Shown here: piece by piece, positions 1 through 5,481 of the stretch | Numbering within the stretch: the stretch's first letter is position 1 | Layout of the letters: each line of letters opens with the position of its first letter | NCBI GenBank assembly: GCA_902783995.1 | Contig: CACZTG010000162.1 | Coordinates: forward strand, 1 to 6,975 | Length of the DNA stretch: 6,975 bases | Reading direction: 5' to 3' | Source: an uncultured Ruminococcus sp. | Lineage (GTDB): Bacteria > Bacillota_A > Clostridia > RUG12999 | Translations under genes and position numbers: made by a program | Notes under the pieces: model-generated | What the model was told of the DNA's origin: nothing | Databases searched by the model: none | Seen by the model: the letters and a program-made list of their open reading frames with translations, nothing else

Positions 1-731
<731 letters not shown>

Positions 732-750
732 TTAAAATTATCTATCATAT

Positions 751-779
751 ATTATACTCCAAAAAAATTTAGCTGTCAA
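751..779 (-). promoter_or_regulatory. Sigma-A promoter of alaS
   Basis: Reading the minus strand, TTGACA (779-774) is followed by a 17-nt spacer and TATAAT (756-751), a perfect match to the vegetative consensus. The predicted start of transcription is near 744, which gives a leader of about 34 nt before the alaS ATG. That leader is too short to hold a T-box riboswitch, so alaS here appears to be strongly and constitutively expressed. Seen directly; the start site is an inference from spacing. Confidence 0.88.
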
Positions 780-853
780 TGCCTTTTTGTAAAACATTTT
801 TTCATTTTTTAAAATTTAAAATTCTCAGACGCTTGTTTTAAATATTGAAAAAG

Positions 854-887
854 CGAAAAAGGATACCGCGGCGGGTATCCTTTTTCG
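854..887 (-). terminator. Symmetrical hairpin terminator after ymdB-spoVM
   Basis: A perfect 14-bp inverted repeat (CGAAAAAGGATACC and its complement) flanks a 6-nt loop. The inner core GGATACC/GGTATCC is followed by TTTTT on both strands because the arms themselves carry the A and T runs. On the minus strand a second T run (GCTTTTTC) follows, which favours termination of leftward transcription from ymdB and spoVM, eight bases after the spoVM stop codon. It also isolates the alaS promoter from read-through. On the plus strand it could stop antisense transcription leaving alaS. No rightward gene needs it. Confidence 0.85.
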
Positions 888-894
888 GTACATA

Positions 895-969
895 TTAATC
901 ATTCATCTTAAATATGGATTTCGCAAGACCTCTGAAAAGTGCGGGCATTTTGAGTACAACTATTTTCAT
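895..969 (-). CDS. spoVM: Stage V sporulation protein SpoVM-like, 24-residue amphipathic peptide
   Basis: A 24-codon ORF with a strong GGAGG Shine-Dalgarno (980-984, 10 nt from the ATG). It begins MKIVVLKMP and continues ALFRGLAKSIF with a short polar tail. From memory, B. subtilis SpoVM is 26 residues, starts MKFYTIKLP and continues KFLGGIVRAML, so the spacing fits without gaps: Lys2, Lys7, Pro9, Gly14 and the basic residue at 17 line up. In B. subtilis SpoVM is an amphipathic helix that sits on the convex outer forespore membrane, anchors the coat ATPase SpoIVA and is inhibited as an FtsH substrate. Gly13 of the B. subtilis GG pair is Arg here. The gene lies 79 nt downstream of ymdB in the same direction and is followed at once by a hairpin terminator. 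A sigma-E promoter is expected; weak resemblances exist between 990 and 1030 but none is convincing. The alternative is a chance ORF, which the Shine-Dalgarno and terminator make unlikely. Confidence 0.83.
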   Translation of the reverse strand: MKIVVLKMPALFRGLAKSIFKMND

Positions 970-1048
970 TTTAAAAATTCCTCCCCGAAAAATAATCACT
1001 GTTATATAATATTCAGAGAAAAATATTTTGTTACAAATCAGTTTAAGG

Positions 1049-1822
1049 TCAAAAAATTTTCAGGCGTTTTATTGATACGGCTTTGCCGGTTGAATCATCG
1101 GTTTCGATTATAATTCCGCAAAGTATGCAGTTGCCGTCCGCAACCTTGTAACGCTTGTTCATAAGCGTTACAAAACGGGAAATCGAAATATCCTTGTCAA
1201 TTCCGATAACGGAATTGTAAGGTCCGGTCATACCTATGTCCGTTATAAATGCCGTACCGTGCGGAAGCAGGCGTTCATCTGCTGTCTGAACGTGAGTGTG
1301 CGTACCGTAGACGGCGGTAACCTTTCCGTCAAGAAACCACGCCATTGCTGCCTTTTCGCTCGTTGCTTCGGCATGAAAATCAACAATGATAATATCGGCA
1401 AGGTCTTTTATTTCATTAATACAATTCATAACTGCGTCAAACGGGCTGTCAATAGGGTTTAAAAAAACTCTGCCGAGCGCGCTTATGACGGCAATATTTT
1501 TATTACCGCATTTTTTTATAATATAACCTTTTCCGGGAGCGGAGGAAGGATAGTTTATCGGTCTTATCATGGGGAAGCCGCTGTCCATAAGCTGTCCGGC
1601 TTCGGCTTTTGTAAAACCGTGATTTCCGAGAGTTATTACGTCAACGCCGCATTCATACAGTTTTTCCGCTTTTTCAGCGGTTATTCCGTTGCCTGTCGCG
1701 GCGTTTTCGCCGTTTGCTATAACAAAATTTATATCATTTTCAGAGGTAATATATTTAAGCTGGGAATATACCGTTTCGCAGCCCGGTGTGCCTACAATAT
1801 CACCAACACAAAGTATTTTCAT
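1049..1822 (-). CDS. ymdB: YmdB-family metallophosphoesterase (2',3'-cNMP phosphodiesterase)
   Basis: A 257-residue protein, close to the usual length of this calcineurin-like family (about 260). All metal-site residues known from YmdB and the Deinococcus homologue DR1281 fall at matching positions: Asp8 in GDIVG, Glu39-Asn40 in ANGENAA, Asn67-His68 in GNHG, His150 in VDFHAEATSEK, and His175/His177 in GTHTHVQTAD. The family makes a di-metal site that hydrolyses 2',3'-cyclic nucleotides; in B. subtilis YmdB steers biofilm versus motility gene expression. One variation is GNHGF where most homologues I recall have GNHxW. The start ATG has an AAAGGA Shine-Dalgarno (1831-1836) 8 nt upstream and a sigma-A-like promoter just behind it. 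The downstream partner is the spoVM-like gene. In bacilli ymdB is typically next to rny and spoVS, so a sporulation link in a different arrangement is notable. Soluble cytoplasmic enzyme. Confidence 0.95.
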   Translation of the reverse strand: MKILCVGDIVGTPGCETVYSQLKYITSENDINFVIANGENAATGNGITAEKAEKLYECGVDVITLGNHGFTKAEAGQLMDSGFPMIRPINYPSSAPGKGYIIKKCGNKNIAVISALGRVFLNPIDSPFDAVMNCINEIKDLADIIIVDFHAEATSEKAAMAWFLDGKVTAVYGTHTHVQTADERLLPHGTAFITDIGMTGPYNSVIGIDKDISISRFVTLMNKRYKVADGNCILCGIIIETDDSTGKAVSIKRLKIF

Positions 1823-1852
1823 ATTAAATATCCTTTCAGTTTTGTATCATAT

Positions 1853-1881
1853 ATTCTATCATAAAAGTTAAAAAAAATCAA
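1853..1881 (-). promoter_or_regulatory. Sigma-A promoter of ymdB
   Basis: On the minus strand TTGATT (1881-1876), a 17-nt spacer and TAGAAT (1858-1853) give a good vegetative promoter, with a predicted start near 1846 and a leader of about 24 nt. It lies back to back with the rightward promoter whose -35 begins 19 bp away, so polymerases at the two sites could interfere with one another. Confidence 0.7.
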
Positions 1882-1899
1882 TAATTAAAAAACAAAAAC

Positions 1900-1928
1900 T
1901 TGACATAAATGACCGAATCGCTTATAAT
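1900..1928 (+). promoter_or_regulatory. Sigma-A promoter of the metal exporter-like gene
   Basis: TTGACA (1900-1905), a 17-nt spacer and TATAAT (1923-1928): a perfect consensus match. The predicted start is near 1935, giving a leader of about 50 nt. That leader is too short for a yybP-ykoY manganese riboswitch, which often precedes Mn exporters. Confidence 0.88.
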
Positions 1929-1945
1929 ATAATAGATATAATAGA
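1928..1945 (+). repeat. Tandem 9-bp direct repeat TATAATAGA x2
   Basis: Two exact, adjacent copies of TATAATAGA cover the last base of the -10 box and the predicted transcription start. Each copy carries its own TATAAT, so three -10-like hexamers stand in a row (1923, 1928, 1937). It could be a repressor site at the start point, alternative start sites, or simple AT-rich duplication. Confidence 0.6.
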
Positions 1946-1972
1946 CAAAAATAAATTATGTACATAAAACGT

Positions 1973-1982
1973 GGGGTTGATC
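1973..1982 (+). promoter_or_regulatory. Extended Shine-Dalgarno that fixes the start at 1985
   Basis: GGGGTTGATC matches 8 of 10 bases of the full anti-16S complement GGAGGTGATC, placed about 7 nt before the ATG at 1985. The upstream in-frame ATG at 1958 has no such site and lies upstream of this one, which would then be inside the coding region. The 1985 start is therefore preferred. Confidence 0.8.
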
Positions 1983-1984
1983 AA

Positions 1985-2833
1985 ATGGAAATTTTACAAG
2001 ATGCTTTTGTTGATTCATTAAAGCTTTTGCCTGTATTGTTTTTAATATATCTGCTGATTGAATATCTTGAACATAAAAACAACAACTTGCTTCATCATAT
2101 GTTTATGCAGTCGGAAAAATCGGGCCCGTTTCTCGGCGGATTGTTTGGGTGCCTGCCGCAGTGCGGCTTTTCTGTTATAGGTTCGGAGCTTTACGCAAGG
2201 CGCGCGGTTTCTCTCGGAACACTTCTGGCAATTTTTATATCAACATCTGATGAGGCAATACCGATTTTGCTTGCCGAACCGGGAATGTTTAAAGCGATGT
2301 TTAAGCTGATTGGTGTAAAGCTTGTTATTGCTATCGTTTTCGGATTTTTGACGGATGCCTTGTGGCGCAGAAAAATAAGCAGGTCCCGCACCTGTGAGCA
2401 TGAACACAGTGAGCATATGCATTTTCACGGCAATTGTGAGGATTGCCATGACGGCATATTCAAAGCGGCGGTTATTCACTCACTTAAAATTTTCACGTTT
2501 ATATTTATCATTTCGCTTGTTCTCGGATTTTTTATGGAATATTCCGCGGAAAGTTTCGGTTTTTTGAATAATCATACTGCTATTCAGCCGTTTGTTTCGC
2601 CGCTTATAGGGCTTGTGCCGAACTGCGCGGCGTCGGTTGCCTTAACGGAGCTTTACGTAAACGGCGGTATCAGCTTCGCGGCGCTGACGGGCGGTCTTTG
2701 TTCGGGCGCGGGCGTTGGGCTTATAGTGTTGTTCAGGCTTAACAAAAATCTTAAAGAGAACCTCACGATAACAGCGCTTATGTACGCCGTGGGCGTAATT
2801 TCGGGGCTTGCTTTGCAGGCGGCAGGGTTTTAA
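1985..2833 (+). CDS. Putative manganese/heavy-metal exporter, ArsP_2 type membrane protein
   Basis: A 282-residue polytopic membrane protein resembling the ArsP_2 group (Pfam 'putative 10TM heavy-metal exporter', often annotated as putative manganese transporter or arsenic efflux protein). It opens directly with a membrane segment (LKLLPVLFLIYLLIEYLEH, 12-30), as family members do. Two halves repeat a signature: GLFGCLPQC...ELY (52-70) and GLVPNC...ELY (209-224), the mark of an internal duplication. STSDEAIP (86-93) is a further conserved stretch. Between the halves a hydrophilic loop (137-155) holds six His and three Cys (CEHEHSEHMHFHGNCEDCH), a likely metal-binding segment. Further hydrophobic segments lie at about 110-125, 165-184, 228-250 and 262-282. 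It has its own strong promoter and stands alone. It converges with the AraC regulator gene. The substrate is not shown by sequence; Mn(II) or another divalent metal is an inference from family naming and the His loop. Confidence 0.83.
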   Translation: MEILQDAFVDSLKLLPVLFLIYLLIEYLEHKNNNLLHHMFMQSEKSGPFLGGLFGCLPQCGFSVIGSELYARRAVSLGTLLAIFISTSDEAIPILLAEPGMFKAMFKLIGVKLVIAIVFGFLTDALWRRKISRSRTCEHEHSEHMHFHGNCEDCHDGIFKAAVIHSLKIFTFIFIISLVLGFFMEYSAESFGFLNNHTAIQPFVSPLIGLVPNCAASVALTELYVNGGISFAALTGGLCSGAGVGLIVLFRLNKNLKENLTITALMYAVGVISGLALQAAGF

Positions 2834-3720
2834 AAGCTGTTTTCGGGGTAAACTCCAAAATCTCCTTTAATATATTTTTCTCTGTAGCTTCTCGGTGATA
2901 TACCGTATTTTTTCTTAAAAACGGAAGAAAAATAGTTTGAGTCATAGAAACCGCAGTTAAATGAAATTTCGGTTATATTAAGCTTTGTGTTAGCCAGAAG
3001 ATAGGTGGCGTGCGAAAGTCGCACGTCATTTATTTTTGAGTTTAAAGAGCCGTCGCTTTCCTTTTTGAAAACGTAGCGCAGGTAAGAGGACGAGTAACCG
3101 AGCTCTTTGGCAATTCCGGAGCAGGAAATTTCGTGCATATAGTTTTCGTGGATATATGACATAACACGAAGATAAAGCGCTTTTGTAACGGAAAGATTTT
3201 CGGCGTTTCCGTAATTATCGTGACAATATTTATACAGTTTTATTATCATATATTCAAGCGGTTTTATAAACCTGGTTGCTTCAAAAAGCGAAGGAACATT
3301 TGTTGAAAGCGCTTTGTACAGCTCTTTAAATTCGGGACCGCATATTTTGGCGGTACGCTTCATATTTTCTTTCGATTTTTCAATGGTATTTCTGTAACCG
3401 GAAAGATGAATATTCATAAGAAAGGTATCCTTATATATCACGGGAATAACATATTCTTCTATCCCGGCGTAACAGCAGGAGTAATAAGCCTCTTTTATTT
3501 CGAGTTTTTCAAGTTTTCGTTTGTTTCTGCCGCACCTTCCGACCGTAGATGCGTTAAGCTTCAGGTATCTGCATATAGGCAGAATATGAACGTCGTATTT
3601 CATAAGCTCGGTTGTATAAGGCTCAAATCTGTTTCCGAAACAGCTTAAGGTTACGCTCTGACCGCACTGTCTTAAAAAGTCAATATAATTTGTTATATCA
3701 TTTAAAATGGTATTTTTCAT
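2830..3720 (-). CDS. AraC-family transcriptional regulator with PocR-like sensory domain
   Basis: A 296-residue regulator. The C-terminal third (about 183-283) is a complete AraC DNA-binding domain: first helix-turn-helix around 197-219 (GIAKELGYSSSYLRYVFKK), linker helix with INDVRLSHATYLLANT, second helix-turn-helix around 248-270 (ITEISFNCGFYDSNYFSSVFKK) and the family end signature YGISPRSYR (272-280). The N-terminal part resembles the PocR ligand-binding domain: Cys50 and Cys63, then YYSCCYAGIEEYVIPV (79-94) and a LSGYR segment (106-110) where GQ-type motifs are common. PocR-like sensors bind small metabolites; the ligand here is unknown. It has a GGAAA-type Shine-Dalgarno and its own promoter, and is divergent from the FAD oxidoreductase and binding-protein genes, so it very likely controls them. 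The end of the gene overlaps the convergent transporter stop codon by 4 bp. Confidence 0.93.
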   Translation of the reverse strand: MKNTILNDITNYIDFLRQCGQSVTLSCFGNRFEPYTTELMKYDVHILPICRYLKLNASTVGRCGRNKRKLEKLEIKEAYYSCCYAGIEEYVIPVIYKDTFLMNIHLSGYRNTIEKSKENMKRTAKICGPEFKELYKALSTNVPSLFEATRFIKPLEYMIIKLYKYCHDNYGNAENLSVTKALYLRVMSYIHENYMHEISCSGIAKELGYSSSYLRYVFKKESDGSLNSKINDVRLSHATYLLANTKLNITEISFNCGFYDSNYFSSVFKKKYGISPRSYREKYIKGDFGVYPENSF

Positions 3721-3790
3721 AATTTATTTCCTTTCATTAGCGTTTTTTAAAGATAAACAGTCAAAATCCAAAGGAATTTTTTATAGAAAT

Positions 3791-3819
3791 AGTATATTAT
3801 TAAATTAAGAAAATGTCAA
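3791..3819 (-). promoter_or_regulatory. Sigma-A promoter of the AraC regulator
   Basis: On the minus strand TTGACA (3819-3814), a 17-nt spacer and TATACT (3796-3791). The predicted start is near 3784, giving a leader of about 64 nt. The strength of this promoter suggests the regulator is made steadily and its activity is set by ligand. The TTTTACC repeats lie 33-75 bp upstream of its -35 and could serve both divergent units. Confidence 0.85.
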
Positions 3820-3851
3820 TAGTTTGTTAGAAATTTACAAAGAATTTATTG

Positions 3852-3889
3852 TTTTACCCAATTTTAAAGCAAATTATAGTATTTTTACC
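3852..3889 (+). repeat. TTTTACC direct repeat, candidate AraC operator
   Basis: Exact TTTTACC occurs at 3852-3858 and 3883-3889, a start-to-start spacing of 31 bp, or three helical turns. Each is followed by AAT after zero or one extra base (TTTTACCCAAT and TTTTACCAAT). AraC-family proteins commonly bind direct half-sites on one DNA face, and this pair lies in the divergent region between the regulator and its probable target. The binding itself is an inference. Confidence 0.45.
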
Positions 3890-3894
3890 AATCT

Positions 3895-3922
3895 TTGACA
3901 AACAACAATCAGAAATTATTTT
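3895..3922 (+). promoter_or_regulatory. Candidate promoter of the FAD oxidoreductase gene
   Basis: TTGACA (3895-3900), a 16-nt spacer and TATTTT (3917-3922). The -10 is poor and the implied leader is only about 14 nt, yet it would include the AAAGGTG Shine-Dalgarno (3931-3937). A second option is TTTACC (3853-3858) with TATAGT (3875-3880), also 16 nt apart, overlapping the first TTTTACC repeat. A weak core promoter fits activator dependence; the sequence does not decide between the two. Confidence 0.4.
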
Positions 3923-3942
3923 TTACGGAAAAAGGTGTGGCA

Positions 3943-5238
3943 ATGAAAACGGTTGAAATATCGAAAAGTGTAAAACACGGCGGCGATTTTGATGTTATAG
4001 TCTGCGGCGGAGGGCCGTCGGGCGTGTGCGCGGCAATTTCAGCCGCAAGAGAGGGGGCGAAAACGCTTCTTGTGGAAAAAAACGGCTGTCTCGGCGGATT
4101 CTGGACCGGCGGACTGCTTACCTGGATTGCGGACGTTGAGAATAAGCCCGGGCTTGTAAAGGAAATGCTTGATAAATTGGAAAGCCGGGCGGACGGCAGA
4201 ATCGAGTACAGAACAAAGCCGTATTTTACGGCAGATACGGAAAGAACAAAGGTTATATTTGACAGTATGTGCCTTGAAGCGGGCGTTAGTGTAAGGCTTT
4301 ATACCCTTGTAACGGGAGTAATGAAAGACGGAAACACGGTTAAAGGGATTATTACGGATTCAAAATCAGGGGCAGAGTATTTTGGCGCGAAGGTTGTTAT
4401 TGACGCTACCGGGGACGGAGATGTGGGTGCCTTTGCCGGCTGCCGCTACAAAATAGGCAATGAAGAAGGTAAAACCCAGCCGATGACGCTTATCGCTCTT
4501 GTTTCCGGAATAAGATACGATGAAATTGAAGCCTTTTACGCTTCCGACCCCGAAACGGGAAATAACACAATGCTGTATAAAGAGTTCGTGCGCGCGGGAG
4601 CAAAGCCGTCTTACAAAAGGCCGCTGCTTGCTCCGGTTTCAAGAGAAAATAATCTTTTCGCGCTTATGGCAAATCATGAATACGGGGCAAGCGCGTTAAG
4701 CGCGGAGGACCTTTCAAAAGCTGTAATGCACGCGAGAAAAGAAATTTTGAGCTGTGTCGAAGCACTCCGCACTCTCGGAGGAATCTGGAGGAACATACAC
4801 GTGGTAGCTTCCGGAAATGACATAGGTGTGCGCGAAGGCAGGAGGATAAGAGGCAGATATGTGGTAAGGAGCGATGTTGACATTGCGGGCGGGCTTTCTC
4901 ATAAGGACGGCATTTGTACGGTTACGTATTATATGGATATTCATCAGCTGAGTGCGTCGAGCGAAAAAGAGGACACGGAGAAGCGCAGCAGATTTACCGT
5001 AAAGCCGTATGAAATACCGCTCAGAGCGCTTATTGCGGCGGACGTCCGGGGACTTATGATGGCGGGAAGATGTTTGAGCGGCGATTTTTATTCTTACGGA
5101 AATTACCGCGTAGGCGGCAATGCTGCAAGAACGGGTGAAGCGGCGGGCACAGCCGCGGGTTACAGCGTCACGCATAATGTGCCGCTTGACGAAATGCCGG
5201 AGATAATAAAGGAGCTTATGGAGAAGCATAACAAGTAA
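3943..5238 (+). CDS. FAD-dependent oxidoreductase (FAD_oxidored family)
   Basis: A 431-residue cytoplasmic flavoprotein. The N-terminal dinucleotide-binding fold is clear: FDVIVCGGGPSG with the GxGxxG glycines at 22, 24 and 27, ending in LLVEK with the ribose-binding Glu45. GCLGGFWTGG follows (48-57). A second FAD motif, VIDATGDGD, stands at 152-160, and the C-terminal FAD segment MMAGRCLSGDFYSYGNYRVGGNA begins at 372. There is no signal peptide. The family is broad and substrate roles are mostly unknown; in many gut and environmental bacteria members sit beside glycan-degradation and uptake genes and are thought to oxidise sugars or related small molecules. ATG 3943 is chosen because AAAGGTG (3931-3937) precedes it and the coding similarity begins there; an in-frame TTG at 3895 lacks a ribosome site. 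It lies divergent from the AraC regulator and 239 bp before the solute-binding protein gene, so it is probably part of the same regulon. The exact reaction is unknown. Confidence 0.9.
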   Translation: MKTVEISKSVKHGGDFDVIVCGGGPSGVCAAISAAREGAKTLLVEKNGCLGGFWTGGLLTWIADVENKPGLVKEMLDKLESRADGRIEYRTKPYFTADTERTKVIFDSMCLEAGVSVRLYTLVTGVMKDGNTVKGIITDSKSGAEYFGAKVVIDATGDGDVGAFAGCRYKIGNEEGKTQPMTLIALVSGIRYDEIEAFYASDPETGNNTMLYKEFVRAGAKPSYKRPLLAPVSRENNLFALMANHEYGASALSAEDLSKAVMHARKEILSCVEALRTLGGIWRNIHVVASGNDIGVREGRRIRGRYVVRSDVDIAGGLSHKDGICTVTYYMDIHQLSASSEKEDTEKRSRFTVKPYEIPLRALIAADVRGLMMAGRCLSGDFYSYGNYRVGGNAARTGEAAGTAAGYSVTHNVPLDEMPEIIKELMEKHNK

Positions 5239-5338
5239 AATTTTTATGTATAGTCATTTTGTACATAAAAAAGCAAAAATTACAATCTGAAATAGTAAAA
5301 TTTTTAATAAAATGAGTAAAATTATTGTATATTTTACT
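5234..5338 (+). repeat. AGTAAAAT box array (three direct, one inverted)
   Basis: AGTAAAAT occurs at 5234-5241, 5294-5301 and 5315-5322 and inverted (ATTTTACT) at 5331-5338. The first two are part of an exact 13-bp repeat AGTAAAATTTTTA at 60-bp spacing. The second and third are 21 bp apart, two helical turns. The third and fourth form an 8-bp inverted repeat around an 8-nt centre. A further GTAAAA lies at 5399-5404. The boxes share GTAAAA with the (inverted) TTTTACC pair upstream of the oxidoreductase gene. The layout resembles activator half-sites upstream of a -10 box that lacks a good -35. AT-rich background weakens the case. Confidence 0.45.
5241..5271. repeat. 10-bp AT-rich inverted repeat after the oxidoreductase gene
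   Basis: TTTTTATGTA (5241-5250) and TACATAAAAA (5262-5271) are perfect complements around an 11-nt centre, starting 2 bp after the oxidoreductase stop codon. It lacks GC pairs and a following T run on the plus strand, so it is a poor intrinsic terminator. It may be a 3'-end stem or a protein site; transcription may continue into the next gene. Confidence 0.5.
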
Positions 5339-5345
5339 TAAAAAA

Positions 5346-5356
5346 TATAATATAAT
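5346..5356 (+). promoter_or_regulatory. -10 region of the solute-binding protein promoter
   Basis: Two TATAAT hexamers overlap by one base (5346-5351 and 5351-5356). The best -35 is poor: TTGTAT at 5325-5330 is 15 nt from the first and 20 nt from the second. An inverted AGTAAAAT box at 5331-5338 sits in the spacer and another box abuts the -35. A good -10 without a -35 next to repeated boxes suggests an activator-dependent promoter. The predicted start is about 5358-5363. Confidence 0.5.
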
Positions 5357-5367
5357 GAAGTCATAGA

Positions 5368-5481
5368 ATGAAGGTTTTGTTTAATTTTTTGCGAAAAAGT
5401 AAAAAAATGAAGCAAAGCCATAGGGAATTTAAAGCTTTAAGTATTAAAAAATTGCAATTTTTTAAGGAGGAATTTTTATGA
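5368..5481 (+). CDS. Possible 37-residue leader ORF overlapping the next start codon
   Basis: An ATG at 5368, just after the predicted transcription start, opens 37 codons ending in TGA at 5479-5481, so stop and next start overlap as ATGA. The product would be basic and Lys/Phe-rich (begins MKVLFNFLRKSKKMK). No Shine-Dalgarno precedes it, and no family is recognised. Absence of stops over 37 codons in such AT-rich DNA is a little unexpected, and ATGA overlap could couple translation to the binding protein. It may still be chance; the strong ribosome site of the next gene needs no coupling. Confidence 0.2.
   Translation: MKVLFNFLRKSKKMKQSHREFKALSIKKLQFFKEEFL
5429..5440. repeat. 12-bp perfect palindrome
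   Basis: TTAAAGCTTTAA reads the same on both strands and lies in the leader before the solute-binding protein gene, 3 bp from a larger palindrome. It is a candidate dimer-binding site or chance AT-rich symmetry. Confidence 0.4.
5444..5465. repeat. 22-bp perfect palindrome overlapping the Shine-Dalgarno
   Basis: The half-site TTAAAAAATTG (5444-5454) is followed at once by its exact complement (5455-5465), giving a centre of TTGCAA. The last two bases are the first two of the AAGGAGG ribosome site (5464-5470). As DNA it is a good candidate operator; as RNA it could fold an 8-bp A-U hairpin with a 6-nt loop next to the ribosome site, though such a stem would be weak. Confidence 0.55.
5464..5470 (+). 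promoter_or_regulatory. Strong Shine-Dalgarno of the solute-binding protein gene
   Basis: AAGGAGG, 7 nt before the ATG at 5478, near ideal. It fits the high expression usual for a binding lipoprotein and sets the start. Its first two bases belong to the 22-bp palindrome. Confidence 0.9.

Noticed and set aside
985..1048. Sigma-E promoter for the spoVM-like gene
   Set aside because: AAATATT and TATATAAC at roughly the right spacing match only part of the consensus, too weak in AT-rich DNA to list.
1958..1984. Upstream in-frame ATG for the exporter-like gene
   Set aside because: It has no ribosome site, and an excellent extended Shine-Dalgarno lies between it and the ATG at 1985, where the family similarity begins.
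1929..1984. yybP-ykoY manganese riboswitch before the exporter-like gene
   Set aside because: The leader is only about 50 nt and AT-rich, with none of the conserved riboswitch motifs.
3895..3942. TTG start 16 codons upstream for the FAD oxidoreductase
   Set aside because: No ribosome site precedes it, the added residues look non-coding, and the TTGACA is better read as a -35 element.
4714..5229. Minus-strand 171-codon ORF
   Set aside because: It is antisense to the C-terminal half of the FAD oxidoreductase, with composition typical of a shadow frame and no ribosome site.
5241..5271. Intrinsic terminator for the oxidoreductase gene
   Set aside because: The stem has almost no GC pairs and is followed by A-rich sequence, not T, on the coding strand.
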